From: [Phialemoniopsis] sp. UDSM-2020
Lineage: Eukaryota; Ascomycota; Sordariomycetes; Thyridiales; Thyridiaceae
Reading direction: 5' to 3'
Length of the DNA: 64,000 nt
NCBI GenBank assembly: GCA_018873225.1
Contig: JAEILZ010000003.1
Coordinates: 4,836,001 to 4,900,000, forward strand
A program made the translations under genes and the position numbers. This document shows, in pieces, positions 22,753 through 36,611 of this stretch (position 1 is its first letter; every line of letters begins with the position of its first letter). Under the pieces are notes generated by a model. The model was not told the origin of the DNA, did no database searches, and saw only the letters and a list, made by a program, of their open reading frames with translations.

Positions 22753-25573
22753 TCGGCCGAGTCGAATCCCCGGAGAAAAGCACGGCCTGGACAACAGGTG
22801 GTTGCATACAACGGGCCAGCATTGAAGCCGGAAACGCCCGCCACCCCTCGTGACGCCCAGCACTCGCCCTCCCTGCCCCAGCTCGACTCCCACACTCTTC
22901 TTCATCATCAAGACAGGCTTGAAGCCGGAGATTCGCCTGAACACCAGATCCCTGCCTGGATACACTCCACGACTGAGGAGGTGGGTCTAGTACAAGCATC
23001 TTGGACGGCGCATCTGCCCCATCAACAGTCGTCCCTGGCGGAGCCGTCATCGGTCTCGTCGGCCCACTGCCCACCGGATGTACATGTAATCGACGGACCC
23101 AGCCCAGGCCACCTCGCGCCGCCTTTCTTCACCGGTTTTTCCTCATCAGCACCCTCCTTTCACGATACCGGGTTCGTGTCGGCTTCCGTGCTGTATGCCC
23201 ACGCCTCTGGTGGAGGGGCGGACCACTTTGACCCGACGTATCCAGAACAGGATGCTCACCTACTCTCGCCTGCTTTCCCTCCGCATCCGGGAGGGGTTGA
23301 TGCATCCACAGCCATAATCAAGTCGCAGGCTCCGGACGGGGCATACACCGGTTTTCGCACAGAGGGTGGCCAACCGTCCGATCTCGTGTCGCACTCGCCT
23401 GCCACGACCGCTGGATCTGCGAGCCCGGCACAATTTGCCACGTTCAACCACCCTCACCACGCGCAGGAGTACCACTTTGAGGGCGTCGAGTCAAACGACT
23501 GGACGGCAGCGCACGCCGCCTTCGTTCATCGATTTCAGCCAGTCCCCGGCCAGTACTTTGCCACCACCATCGACACGGAAGCTTCTGGCCTGTCGACCTA
23601 CCAGTTTTCGGGTCCTGGGCCTACTGAACCCCCATACTTCCAGCGCCCTTATCAAGGCGGCGCGAGCTACGCCACACCCTCTGGGCAGCTCCAGACTTTG
23701 TCTCAACCCTACCGCGGTGGCGGCCATTTCCCTGCCGAGATGGCGCAGAAGAATGGGGAGTCCTCGACCGCGATGTCGAGAGCAGAGACCATTTCAGAAG
23801 ATGGAAAGTCTCCTGTGTCCGACCGTTCGGACAGAGAAGAAACAGAGGGCCAGTCTTCTACTCCAGCAGACGACTCCAGCTCGCGTGTTTCGGGCGCAGG
23901 GTCGTCCAAGAGTGGATCCTCAAAGAAGAGGCGGCGTTTCACCGATGATGAGCGCGAGGAAACGAGCAGAACTCGGAGCAAGGGTGTCTGTCTTCGATGC
24001 AGAGTACAGCGCATCAGAGTGAGTATGCCCGTGCCGTTCCCCATGGAGTGTTCATATCGATTCTGACTTGCTATCTCTCAGTGTCTTCCCAACCCGACGG
24101 ATTCGGACTCGGACACCTGCGGCTCCTGCCTCAAGGTCGCCACTGCGTCCAAGAAGACCATCCATCACATCCCGTGCAAGAGATGGAAACTGATGGAAAC
24201 CGTCTGGTTCCGGAGAGGCGGCCTGGGGCTGACCCTCCGATGGGAGGGGACCAGGGTGAAGGACGTAAAGGAGCCTGGAAACAACCATTTCAACCAATCC
24301 CAGACCATTGAAGTCATGGTCTACTGCCGAGACCAGTTCATATCTCAAAATTACGACTTGTGTGAGGTACCACTGCGGTATTCTGTGCGAAAGTTCAACC
24401 CGAAGGAGGGCGATTCACTCGAGCGTACATGGGTGAAGAACGTCAATGGGCGGATGGAGAAGTTCAAGGTCCCTGTCCCGCCGTATTGCCTGGCCAGTGT
24501 CGGGAACACCACAAAGACCCTGCAAAAGTACTTTGATGAACACACACTCCCAGCTTTAAAAAAGTTCATGTCACATTCAGAGGACCTTATTACGCACGTG
24601 TTCAACGCAGCGATCAAACACTTCAACACACTCAAGGTACAGATGTGTCACGGCCGGATAGCTTCTATGACGCAAGCCTTACTAACTTGGAAGTAGGCTG
24701 ACAGCAAGGAGAAGCTCTTTCTCCATCACCTCTTCCGACTCTGGTTCTCAATGCGTCTGTTCCCATCTCCGCAACTCTTGACTAATCCTCGAATGCTGAT
24801 TTATCCTCCTTATAGGCCTTTCAACTGGTTCAGCCTACATCCATGGCGATAACAAACTGAATCAGGACCCAGTCAACGACAAGGACTATCCTCTGGGCGA
24901 TAAGATCCCGGTCCCTCGCATGGTCACAGCGCAGTGCGACGGCATTCTCGTGGAGAAGTCCCTGAGACCGCTTTCCGTGTCTGTGTTGAAACAGCTCGAG
25001 CAATTCATCCTTCAAAACGACAAGACGAAATTCTTCACGATATTCGTAGCGACCTTCATTCTCTTGCACGAGGTGGCCTGGTCCTCGTCGGATCGATTCC
25101 GTCACGCACGTGATAACGGGGTGATAGTAAGGAGATGCCTCATACCCACACCCATCATGTCCTTGATCGTTGACTTTCTTGCCTACCAATAGGACCACAG
25201 ATACTCACTTCCTGGCTTTGTGCAAGAGCTCCACTTCGGCGCCAACATTGTGCTCCTCCACTGGCACTACTACAAGTGCAACCTTGACCCGTTTGCTAGT
25301 GACTTGAAGAAGACGACGATGGCGGCGCTGAGCAATGAACAAGTTTATGTGGTCAGAGAGGCCTGGAGACTAATGGCGGAGCGCCCAGGTGAGAACATCC
25401 CAAAAGCTTCCATCTCCATGGTCTTGTTGCATGTCACTAACCTTATATGATGCGATGTCACAGAGCCGCAGCCTGTGAAAGGTCGAACCTGGGAGGATCC
25501 GCTCTTCTTTGCTTCACAGATGTTCCACAACAACTGGCAATCCGTTGATGGATTTCGCGGAGAAGGGTGGTAG
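22753..25573 (+). CDS. Zn2Cys6-type transcription regulator
   Basis: Coding exons: about 22753-24018, 24082-24636, 24697-24754, 24816-25126, 25193-25388 and 25464-25573. The long N-terminal part is Ser/Pro/His/Gln-rich and disordered. A basic segment (KKRRRF) precedes the zinc cluster, read across intron 1 as CLRCRVQRIRC, then C-x2-C and a final Cys. Spacing is C-x2-C-x6-C-x11-C-x2-C-x15-C, longer at the end than the usual 6-9. The C-terminal half (RLWFSMRLSTGSAYIHGD, HEVAWSSSDRFRHARD, VLLHWHYYKC) resembles a conserved regulatory region of fungal zinc-cluster proteins. No in-frame ATG exists between the upstream TAG at 22750 and the disordered region; that TAG could be a 3' splice site (CCCTAG, TACTGAT branch), joining a small exon that may start at ATG 22656. 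The start is therefore unresolved. The donor after ATGC at 24754 is GTCTGT, weak but frame-preserving. Confidence 0.75.
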
Positions 25574-26313
25574 CTGAATGAACTGATAGTATGCTTGTTG
25601 GGCTCGAAATGGACGTATTCCGTGTGGACAGAATGAAAATGCATTTCCTTTGGCTTACGAAGTGGGTTTCTTGAGGCCTACATGATTCACGACCTCATTG
25701 ATTTGAGATATATTCGTCTTCTACTATGGGTTAATTGGGGTAATTCAGTCTGCTAATGAAACTAAATCAGCTGCCTGGGCCTTGGGCATGAGCCAGCTAC
25801 AACGTCCTGGGCTCTGCTATGACGTTAGTGAATTTAATTCTCGCACAAAGAGTCATCTGAGCCGCCCGCTATCTCTAAATCGCTTAGGCAGGGGAAGAGT
25901 GAGGTGGTTGGAAGACTTGATGCCCAACAGATCAGGTCACCTAGTCCATTTTTGACTGGTTGAAAGCTTTGAGTCAGCCTGTCGTACTGCCTGGGAATGT
26001 GGCCAGCCTACCCTCTGCATGCAGATAGGGCAGTGTTTCGATATCGACCCTGGCAATGCCATTGGTAAGAGCTCCAGCCAATCATCACTGCATGACAATG
26101 CCACTGCAGCCTAGATGACCCCTCATCAGGCTGAGCCTGGGCATCCTTCTGGTGTCGGCCATGCCCCTTGGCCGACTGTGATTACGTTTAAAATCGCTTT
26201 ATCTCGCTCCCGAAGAGGTTATATGCTGAAATCAGTGCTTCGACCGCTGTTCGATTGCAAATATACGGCCGATAGATCCAACCATCTGGCCAACGACTAT
26301 ACGGAAGATCATC
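25574..26313. other. Intergenic: regulator 3' flank and NLR promoter
   Basis: Both neighbours run rightward. No coding segment or repeat is visible. Confidence 0.5.
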
Positions 26314-29300
26314 ATGGATCCCCTATCAATCACCGGGAGCATCGCAGGAATTGTGCAGCTATCCGCGACCGTCTTCAACACTGTGAGCCGGTTCGTAAAA
26401 GATGCGAAGAAGGCCCAATCACGAGTCAGAGAGCTGGCAAATGAAATCAGAAACCTGAGCGGAATATTTCACAACCTTTCCCTCCTCGCAACGACTCTGG
26501 ATACAGGAGACTCAGCTACAACTTTTCAAGCCCACCACTTGCACGATTGTGGGGAGACTCTCCGCCGAATCAATCAGAAAGTTTTGGTTGCACGAAAGGA
26601 TTTCGAAAGTGATAGAAAACGTGATACTATATCGCGATCTCTCAAATGGCCTTTTACAGTTGAAGAAACCCAGGAGCTTCTTGACCAGATTGCCAGGCAT
26701 AAATCCACCATCGAGCTGGCACTCTCAGCAGACACCCTGTTCAAGCTTCTTGATTGTCTGTCAGACCAGAGTTCTATCAGCGCACATTTATCATGCCTCA
26801 AGAAAACTCTGGAGCAGAAATTCGAAGAGCAGGACAGGCGGCATCGTGATAACACCAGCCGTGAGGCTTGCAGGCTTTTTACATCACTCCAGCCATGGTC
26901 CGATCTTCGGGCGGCTCTGAGCTTGCGACAACCAACAACAGGCTCATGGGTGCTCCAACATCCAGATTTTCTGCAGTGGATCGCCACACCCGGTGCGAAG
27001 TTGTGGATGAACGGGATACCTGGCTCTGGGAAGACGATCCTTTGCGCAACAGTAGTTGAAGAGCTGGTTCGAGCTAGCACAGACACGTGCGGCGTGGCTT
27101 TTGTTTTCTGTGATTACAAAAGCCCAGAAAGTCAAAAGCCCAAACAAATACTAGGATCCATCGCAGTCCAGCTCGCAACTCAGAACGAGCAAGCCTTTGA
27201 GGTTCTGCGCGATGCCTACGAGCAGCACAGCTCCGGAGTGAGAGTCGTCGATTCGACAATAGAAGTCAAGGGATTGATACATATGATATGTGAGGTGGCC
27301 GAGAAATTTGAGAAAATCTCTATCGTGATAGATGCGTTAGATGAATGTGGGGGCCATGCAGCAACTGTGCTTAACCTCTTAACGGGAATGATCAACATTC
27401 AGGGATCAATGAGTTTGGCTATTTTTAGCCGCGCAGAGGAGGACATTCGTGGGTCGATCGACGATGATTTTCAAGTCATTGAAATCGCGGCACAAACCGC
27501 AGACCTGGAGCTCTATGTCGGAGCGGAGATGTCTAAGCGAAAAGGCCTGAGAAACTTGCCGGCAACGAACCCGATTTTGAATGACGATATTCGATATCGT
27601 CTTATCCATCAGGCCAATGGAATGTAAGTTCCCTTTCATTGCGAAGTTTCCAACAAGACACTGATGACTATCTCGAAAGGTTTCGTTGGGTGGTCTGCCA
27701 ACTAGACTTTCTATCGATGCTTCCCAACGACAGAAAAAGACGCGCTGCGCTTCGAGAGTTGCCTCCTACACTTGAAGAGACGTACCGAAGAATTCTGGAA
27801 AGTGTATCTCAGCAAAGTCAACGCTCCGGATCATATATCATAGCCCAGAAGACTCTATGGTGGCTAGGAGTCGCGTCGCCACCACTTACCATACCCGAAC
27901 TCTGCGAAGCCGTGTCATTCTCGTTCACAGGAGGTCATGATTTTGGTGCGGAAGACATGATACGCCCTGAAGAGATCTTGCGCCTCTGCAGCAGCCTGAT
28001 AAGAAAGAGTCATTACGGTCTGCGACTCGAGTTCGCGCACTTCTCTGTCAAAGAGTTTCTTATGTCGATCAAGGCGGGTGACGCACTTGAACAGTATCGT
28101 TTAGTGATTGATGATGCACGCGAAGACTTAGCTAAAACAGCCTTGCAATTTCTCTCACTACCTTTGTTTGACTGGATCCCGAAGAGCAGCGTTGAGACAG
28201 AAGGCGACTCCGACGACGACTCCACCAACGGATCCGAGGTTAAGGAGGAGGTCAACTCGCAGTGTGACTTCGAAGACAAAATTGAATACACAATTACCAA
28301 TCATCCTTTCTACCGTTATGCCTCGACGCACTGGTTTCGATACTTTGATCCTAGTACCACGTCTCAAGAGGCGATGAATATTGCGATGGAGCTTTTCGAT
28401 CCCCAAAGGAGTGGCATATTTGTGAGGTGGTTTTTGCATTTCATCATGCTATATACGCGCAATGACAAGATATTCCTCTATTGGGAGGGTGGCACCGGGC
28501 CCAAAGCTCTGCTTCTTCGAATGGATATTTCCACACTGCATCTGGCTGCCCTGTTGGGCCAAACCGAATTATGCCGACGGCTGATCGAGAAGGGTGCAGA
28601 TGTCAATTTGAGCAATCCCTTCGGAACGCCCCTGCATTTCAGCCTTCTGGGTATCGCTGTGTTCTCTCCGACGCCTGACATTCCTTCGATACGGGATTGG
28701 ACATTTGGCGACTCTGCTGAAACCATGAAGCTGTTGCTGAACCAAGGAGCTTCTGCCGATGTGATGAGGAGGAACACTTCTTTATCGGCAATTGCGCTTC
28801 GAAAAAGCAGGTTCGAACATACATCAGCCTTTTTCTTACCATTCGTCCCATTTGCATCATCATTCCAGAGAGATACTGTCGAAGAGTTCATGGACATGTG
28901 TACGAAAACTCCAGATGATTCCATGGTGCAGGAATTTGTTTTCGAAATACTTTCAACATATTCTCGATATGTGGAATGTGAATCGGGAGCATCACCTTTG
29001 GAACGTATCCTATCGATTTCAAAGACCGTGCCTTTGAATGGGTATAACCTGGTACATCATGGTACGGTTCATACGATTTGCGACTCTGATTTTCCGAGTG
29101 TCGTCAGACTGGCCATCCGGAATGACCACAAGCCACTAGTGGCCGACCTGCTCTCGGACCCACGGTTCTGCGACTTTGCAACTTTGTTATCCCGCAAGCA
29201 GAGTGGATCTGTTGTTCATCTGGCAGCGAAATCTTCTGCCGGGCAGGTAATGAAGCTCTTCACCAAATTGCAGTTTGATCTTGATATACAAGATCAAACT

Positions 29301-32300
29301 GGCAGGACACCTCTTCACTACTGCCGTGACAACCACGAATCATCCATCGCCAAACTACTCCTTGTCCATGGCGCAGCATCCACAGCACAGGACCTGAACG
29401 GCCAGACCATCTGGCATTACGCGGTGCTCGATGAAAACATCAGTCTCTTAAAGGTCCTCTGCCTTTATGACCCTAGGAAAAATGACGCATTGAGAATTGA
29501 GTCGAAAGACGGTCGCACTCCTTTGACAGAGGCCATATCTCGAGGTGCAACTGAGACAGTGGAGACACTCCTGAAATATTGCCCAGAAGGCTCGGCGTAT
29601 CTTAGATGTGAAAGGCCTATCATGGTCCTTGCGGTCCGGACAGGCTCAAATAGATGGTTTGAGAGCATTGTCTCTCGTATCGGCATGAAGCTGGCTAGGG
29701 AGCCACTGCCCGATGGCATGACCCCTCTGCATCATGCTCCTCTTTATGCTGACATCGAGCTCATCAAAAACCTGGCAAGCGTCCACGGCATTCTCTCCAC
29801 GAATAAGCGTGGCCTCCTACCAGTGGAATTCAAACTCCTGGAATTGGGGTATCATCATCGCTACTCATCCGACGATGGCGCCCGGCAGAGGTTCATTGCG
29901 AACCTCAGTACTATCCTGGATGGATCGGTTATTGCAGCCATCGCAGGTCATGGGAGAGACTTTTGGACACAGTGGTGCAGCTACATCACAAAATGTACAT
30001 CGGCTTACCCTATCGCCCAGCGAGCAACAGAACATGTATTGCAAGTGGGCGCAATGCGCTCCTATGAAGAACGCAATGATGAGCCAGGTGCTATGCCACT
30101 CTTGCGCGCCTGTATCGAGACTTGCACGACCGATTATAGTCTTCTTTGCCTCTGGCCCTCAATCATGAGTGCAGTTCAACAAAGCAACAATATCAAGACG
30201 ATGACACGTAATCGTTGGGCACTACAGTTAGCGAAAAGGCTAATCAAGGCGCGGGATGAAACGGGCCTGAAGTTCCTTCTTAAAAACGGTCTGCAGGTCC
30301 ACGAAACATACTGTGATGACAAGATTTCACTGTTGGAGTACGTTTGCAAGGGAACATCTGTCCATGTCTCCAGTGCTTTCGAAATGGTCATGGGCCACAT
30401 TGATAAAGCGCGAGTGGACGAGTATTTCGCCTCGAATTTCTCACCACTCTATCATGCTGTCAAAGCTGGCCAACATGGCAATGTCAAGCACCTTCTCTCG
30501 TTAGGTGCCGACCCAAACAGATCAAGTTGTGCGCGCAAGTCTTACCCGCCAATAGTTCTGGCCGCTACACATGGTAACTTTGGCATTGTCAATATACTGC
30601 GCGACTATGGAGCGGATCTTCAGGTCTGTGCATTCGATGGCACAAATATCATCAGCGAGTCGACACGCCGTGGAAGGCTGGATGTTCTCGTGCAAAGTCG
30701 TGCATTGCTCACATCAAGCTTCAGGTGGGGCCGCACTTATGATTCTCGTCTTAAGGGCTGGGAAGATTCACTCAACCTCCTGCAGATTGCAGCTCTTTAC
30801 GGATGGAAGGCAATCGTCGAGTTCTTTTTGGATGAAGGAATCTTCCACAATGAAGATGCTGGCGACATAGCACTGAGTGTGAACGCACGATCTCTTGTCC
30901 ACAAGACCTCAGCTCTTCACCTTGCAGCCTGTAAGGGGCACGGCGATTTAATTCCACTACTAGTGCAAAACGGAGCCAATCTGAACCAAGCTGATGCGGA
31001 TGGCAACTTCCCACTTGACATTGCCATTCACAATGGACGCTTTCAGCTAGCAAATGATCTCATACATCTAGGATCGAGAACTAAGAACAGGGCCTGGACT
31101 AAGGAACAGATTAGAAATCTTTCTAAGGACGTGAGTCACGCGTCCGGGAAAAACATACTTCTCGACCGCATACACCTCGAAAGCGCCATTCTTGACCAAG
31201 ATCTTGATAGATGTAGGAAACTAGTGGAGGGTCAAACGAATGTCGACCTGGTCAACATGACACGACTGGACTGTCATACCTGCCCATTACTTCATCGAGC
31301 GTATCAAGAATCCTCGCAGGAGATAGTGGACTATTTCATCTCGAGAGGATCGCAGTTTTTTGAAGGCAACTGTCCTCAAAAGCACATCGGCGTTTGCGAG
31401 TATCTTTTTATGAACGGACACAAGCTATTCTTTAGCCATCTCCTGCCTTGCACAAATTTTTTGAAGGCTTGTCGCAAAGTGGGATACTCGTGGGTTGAGA
31501 ACTGGCTGAATCCGATACACGCTGCGGCCGCCCGACCCAACTCGGAAGACTTGACTACTGTGATATCGTACATTAGAAGCCATATCGACCACTATCAGTC
31601 AGTCTCTTCGTCTCTAAACATCAGCTCCTTTCATTCGTTTTCGAACTAACTATGACAAGAGTGCCTTATTCCATACTCTCACGACAACGTATGGGAGCTC
31701 ACACAGATTCCGTTGGGGTTGACGAGATTCTCAAGGGAATTCTTGAGCTTCAGACCCGGCCTTCACCGTACATTTTAACGCGGGGGAACTACAGGATCAA
31801 TGACGGGCTGAGTGCACTGCACCTTTCCTGCATCTCAGGAAGTGTTGCAAATGTCTACGTTCTGCTCAAACACGGAGTGGATATCAATCAGCCGGCCAAA
31901 TATGGATATACTCCTTTGATGATGGCCGCCGGTTCCGGTCGACTTGAGACATTGCAAGTGCTCATACAGAATGGCGCCCTGCCCGACTTACAGGACTTTT
32001 CTGGACGCTCTGCAATAGTTCACGCTATTGTCGGGGGCCATGATGACTGTGCCAAATTTCTCATACAAGGACCTGCGGACATCTCCATCAGAGATCGGCG
32101 GGACACTAATGTTCTTACTTATGCAGTTGTCAAGTGTCGCCCTTCGCTATTCCAGATACTGGCTGACCGAAGCGTCGATTTAAACCAGCAAGACATATAT
32201 GGACGCTCGGCGATCACCCACGCGCTAGAAAGCGGCGGCAGCGTGAGAACTTTGGGCTTGGAAAGAGTGTACGCTTTCCCAGTCCTTGGCTGTTACCAAA

Positions 32301-32887
32301 TCATGAACCCCGTTGTTTGGTTGGTTGATGGAGACAGATTACTGCATACTCGCCAGACTCTTCGACGTTTCAATTCGGATCAGTGTCAAGCACTTCTTAA
32401 CTCGAAGACGGGCAACATGCATACCCCACTTTGTCACGCTGCACTAGGGGGTCAAACGGAGATGATAGAGGAGCTTTTGAAGATGGGAGCCCATATAGAG
32501 CTCGAGGGCTGCCCGTACGGCACAGCAACTATGGCAGCTAGTACCTTTGGGCGGCTCGATCTACTTCGAGTTTTGGTCCGACGTGGAGCACAGTTATCCT
32601 ACACGTCAGCAGACGGACAGTACAAAAGTGCAGTGCTATGCGCCACGCGGCACGCGAATATTGTAAGATGGATTCTGGTGGACAGGCTCACAGAACAACG
32701 GCGCCTGCAGCAGACACCCTTCTGGTCTGAGTTAGACCAACAGCCTTTCCGTTCCTGGTCCGGACCGGTCACGATCGAGTACGGTACGAATTGGCGCCGG
32801 GGCAAGGCGTGGGCGGAATCACATCTGGACTATGCTATTCGACTGGAGGAGCGAAGGAAAGAGCTGAGGGGCAGAGTCGTTGCTTGA
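26314..32887 (+). CDS. NLR/STAND protein: Helo-like N-terminus, NACHT, ankyrin repeats
   Basis: Three exons (26314-27623, 27680-31597, 31660-32887) give 2151 residues. The N-terminus MDPLSITGSIAGIVQLSATV begins a helical domain of the fungal Helo-like N-terminal type (PF17111), up to about residue 190. The NACHT ATPase has Walker A GIPGSGKT at residues 234-241 and Walker B IVIDALDEC near 337-345, followed by the winged-helix-like region (LPPTLEETYRRILESV). An acidic stretch precedes degenerate and canonical ankyrin repeats that fill the rest, with clear ones in exon 3 (GYTPLMMAAGSGRLETLQVL). Fungal NLRs of this layout are thought to sense non-self or stress through the repeats and to signal cell death or immunity through the N-terminal domain. 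Intron 2 uses donor GTCAGT with a CTAAC branch and restores HYQVPYS. No disruption is seen across 6.5 kb. Confidence 0.88.
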
Positions 32888-33404
32888 TGACCAGCTGGCG
32901 GTGGAGAGAACATTGAAAGTAGGGACAGGTTTTGATGGCGTCGCCCTTATGTATGATTAACCTCTCGGGTTTATATGTTGCGTTCTCTTCTATTGATAGA
33001 CTTCATTGAGCACCTGGGGATTAGAGCTCAGCCAGAAATGACCTGTATGAACGACAGGGCTCGGAGGCGTACGATGGACACTCCCGATCTTCAGCACATC
33101 AGATTGAGTTGAACTGGCTTCTTTATTGTTTTCAATTTGACAGAATCACCCAGTTCACTCATTTCCACTGCCCTGAATGTAAGGTGAAAGAAACGACAAA
33201 GTCGAGACCGGGACCAGAACGACAGAAACTAGGAAAGGCAAGACCGGAAGGCAAGCGTGGAAACCTGAGACACGGCAACTCGGGCCGGATGGCACTCAAC
33301 ATTGATGCAAGGGAAGGAAAACCCCAAGAAGAAAACATGATATCGCCAGACTGGAAACAAACGAATCGAGGACCGCCAAGGCCACCCGGTCATACTGGGA
33401 GTCT
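32888..33404. other. Intergenic between convergent genes
   Basis: It is the shared 3' flank of the ankyrin NLR (+) and the conserved hypothetical gene (-). No gene seen. Confidence 0.5.
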
Positions 33405-34940
33405 TCAAGCTTTGTCTACCGCCTCCGCGACCTTTTCTTTTTCCGACGTTGCAACATTCTCTTCGTCGCCAGCATCTCGCTCCGCTTGTGCCGCTGGGTT
33501 CGGCATGTCGCCCGACAGGTGCTCGCACAGGACCGGCAGCGTCGGGGAGCCGTCGCTCACGCAGACCTCCATCAGGAGCGACGAGTCTAATATGTCAAAG
33601 CGATGCACGTTGTAGTCGACGGTGCTTATTTGGTGGTCCCAGTCAGTACCTATCTCCTTGCCGAAGATGCGTACGCCCATCGACGACACGAAGTCGACCC
33701 GCAGACCACTGGGGTCGGGGTCTGCCTCCCAGTCGTCTTCTGGTGGGTTCACAGTGTTGCTTCCCCAGCAATGTCCTCTGATGTCGAGGCGCTCGCGGGC
33801 ATTCGGCCCAACAAGATAGCCATTTTGCTCGTGTGTCTCGGGGTGGGCCATGTGGAAAACGACCTTGTAAAGTGAGGACTCGGCCTTCAGGTCGAAATAA
33901 ACCGCGCTTTTGGCGAGGTGGACAAGTGCTTTCTCGAGCTCAGCTGACCGGTCGGGGCAAGCCTCAATCATCTCCTGGAGCTCAACCCTCAGGATTGCTT
34001 CCAGCCTGGCTGGGTCCGAATGCTGTCCGTGGATCGTGTAGAGCATATTTGCGGATGCATAGCGCCAGGTGTGAAAACGGCGAATAAAGCAAGTGTCATC
34101 ACGTTCTAGGTGATCTAGGGAACGGCGTTAGCAAGGAGAAGCCACTATCGCTGTGCTCTATGGGCTTTGTTCGGATTTTGAAAGCAGTAGTAGACACGAA
34201 GATGCGAGGGCGGACTGACCTTCGAGCTCTTTACGGAGCCTGCCGTAGGCTGCCCAGTGAGGGCCGTGCCACTTGTCGAGACAGTTCGGTGCGAAAAGGT
34301 TGTCCCACAGGATGTGAGCCACCCAAGCTTCCATAATTTGGAAAGAGTAATCCATCGTGAAGTACCTCTTGGGATCAATTGCCCAGCTGCTGATGTACGC
34401 TTGAGACCTGGGACTGAGGCTTTCCCATGTGGTCTCCTGTGGAAACACGCGTGCGACATTCTTGACGTCCATATGGATTCCGATTTGGCTTAGTATCATC
34501 ATCGACGAGCCGAAGAGCCAAACGTCATTCCAGCGTTTGTTGGCTTGTTTGTCCGAGAAGGGAATCATGTATTTTCGCTCTCTTCGCCACTCTATGTCCC
34601 TCTCACTGAGAACGACAGAAGAGGTTTGACCAGATGGGGAATCTGGAGTTTCGTCGGTGAGATCAGAGAGTTCAAGGCTTCGTCTCAGGGGAATGGTATG
34701 AATGGTATGGTTGTCTGCATCGTCACATTCGTCTCCGCCGACGGAGGCGATGGCAGAATGGTCGTCTGTGCCCTTGCTCGCTTCCCCGTTGTCTTGGGTA
34801 GACGTACTGTTGATCCGCTTTGTAGGCGGTTGCTCAGAGATGCGGGTCATGCTGCCTGAGCTGGTACGCTGACGCTTGCGTTGGCTGCGGCGGTGTGATG
34901 GCTGTTTGGCCACCGGCAAATGTTGATTGTCCGAAGGCAT
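33405..34940 (-). CDS. Conserved fungal protein of unknown function
   Basis: Two exons (34220-34940, 33405-34114) are joined by an intron with donor GTCAGT, branch GCTAAC and acceptor CCTAG, restoring RKELEDHLERDD. From the Met at 34940 the model gives 476 residues. The first part is basic (KRQRTSS) and low-complexity. The second half is compact, with many aromatic residues (RWNDVWLFGSSMMILSQIG, YFTMDYSFQIMEAWVAHILW, CLDKWHGPHW). I do not recognise a domain, but the pattern looks like one of the lineage-specific protein families found near HET and NLR genes. The frame stays open upstream to about 35150 with no ATG, so a spliced upstream exon is possible and the start is uncertain. Confidence 0.6.
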
Positions 34941-36611
34941 GCGCCCGTCGACAGATTCCAAACGGACGAGAAAAGGCTGAGAGAAAAGCGGGATGGCAAT
35001 AGAGTCTGTGGGATCCCCTACTGGCTCGAATTTGCAAGTTCGTAAGCCTATTGAAGTGTCGACCACGGATGAGGAGAAGGGAGTCTGACCAAAGACTGAG
35101 AGGGGGACAACAGAGGAGTTAATAAGCCCGGAATGCTGGGTACCGCTGCGCCATGTCTACCATTCCCGGAAAGTTTGCTTCCCACCGCATCCGGAAATTT
35201 GACTGGGACAAGGATTTTCGCTCCTGAGAAACATCTAGATTGCTACAGAAATGCAGCTGGCCGTCTACGAAAGGGCCACAGACATGAAGGCAATGATTGT
35301 AGTGGGCCTGTTCCGGATTGCAAACGTGCATCAACCGACAAAGAAACTCATCCGCATTCGGTAGTTTGGCCGAATGTCTCAGCTTCCCTTAGAGCAACTC
35401 GCTCAAATCTTGGCACTGCAAACGACCCCCAGTCTAGTTGTCCCTGCCAGCTTCCCTTCGCACCCAAACTCCAAGTAGATCTGCGGTCAACACACACTGC
35501 GACATCCGTGTCTCCACTTTACGACACTCCAATTGAAAAACCAAAACAATAAAGAAACAGTGACTCTGGCCACTGCCAGCTCAAGGCATGACAGTGGCTG
35601 ACCAGTGTGAATGGTAACCGCCAGGGATGTTTAAGGTTTCGTCTGGTAGTGCCAGATTGGCAATCAAGTGACTGTTCAACCATGACATATTGTAGGCTGT
35701 AGGAAACAGAACCATCCGTGGATGTTGGTAAGACTCTCACCTGACATGTCACTTTTCCGCCCGTTGCTAACCTGTTTACGACATGGGCATGAAACTGCTC
35801 CGTTTGCCAATGAATATTGGCTGCAAGTGGCGCTTTGAGGCCGGCACCAATCCCTGGCCCTTACACCATGTTCTAGGCCGCACCCTCCCAGGTCCGTCAA
35901 GTTGAGGCAGCCACGCCTCCGTCGTGTGCAATCAACATGAGACCGTCCCACAGTCGATCACGGATGCGTTAAATCAATGTTTTGTCGGCTACTTACAAGC
36001 AGAATGTATGGATATCAGTGAGGCTTGACCTTCATGAGGTTTAGTAGCAGGATACCCAGGTGCCGCCTGGTCTGGTCCGTAGGTTGGCCAGCTGGGATCA
36101 TCATCATTTACTGGTCGCGGGGCATTCGGTGTTGCCGGGCTGACCAACCTCTTTCCAAACCTACGCTTTGCTTTTTCTGGTGCCTATCGCTAGGTTCGTC
36201 TCATACTTGGCAAGCCATAGAGTAAGATGAGTCAAGGAAACTGGCAACCGACGCGCGGAAATCAACACAACAGCCGACCTGTGTGTCGTGGCTCTCCTGT
36301 CGCTAATCAACAAAGAAGTTTCATTAGACGGCTGGCTTGGCGTATCATTGCTGAGTTCTGCCCGTATCCTTGGAGGGTTGTCTGCAGGGGCAGCGCTCTG
36401 GGCCTTTTTGGAAGATGCAGTAATTTTGAGCTCACATAAGTTGAAAAGGATCAATGTCTCCTCGGTGTTTTCTCTTTCTCTCAAGATTACCCCCTTCCCT
36501 CTAAGTCCTGCCGTTCTCTCTCTCGCACACGTTTCAAAACGACTGCAAGACTCCTGTGTACCAGCCTTGTCGTTCTTCCGTCCCGAAAGCGCGATTCACC
36601 CCACCCGCGAG
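34941..36611. other. Intergenic between divergent genes, about 1.7 kb
   Basis: It holds the promoter regions of the hypothetical gene (-) and the Hsp70-like gene (+). The first part may include an upstream exon of the hypothetical gene. A pyrimidine-rich run near 36465-36535 lies just before the Hsp70-like start, common in fungal promoters. Confidence 0.45.
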
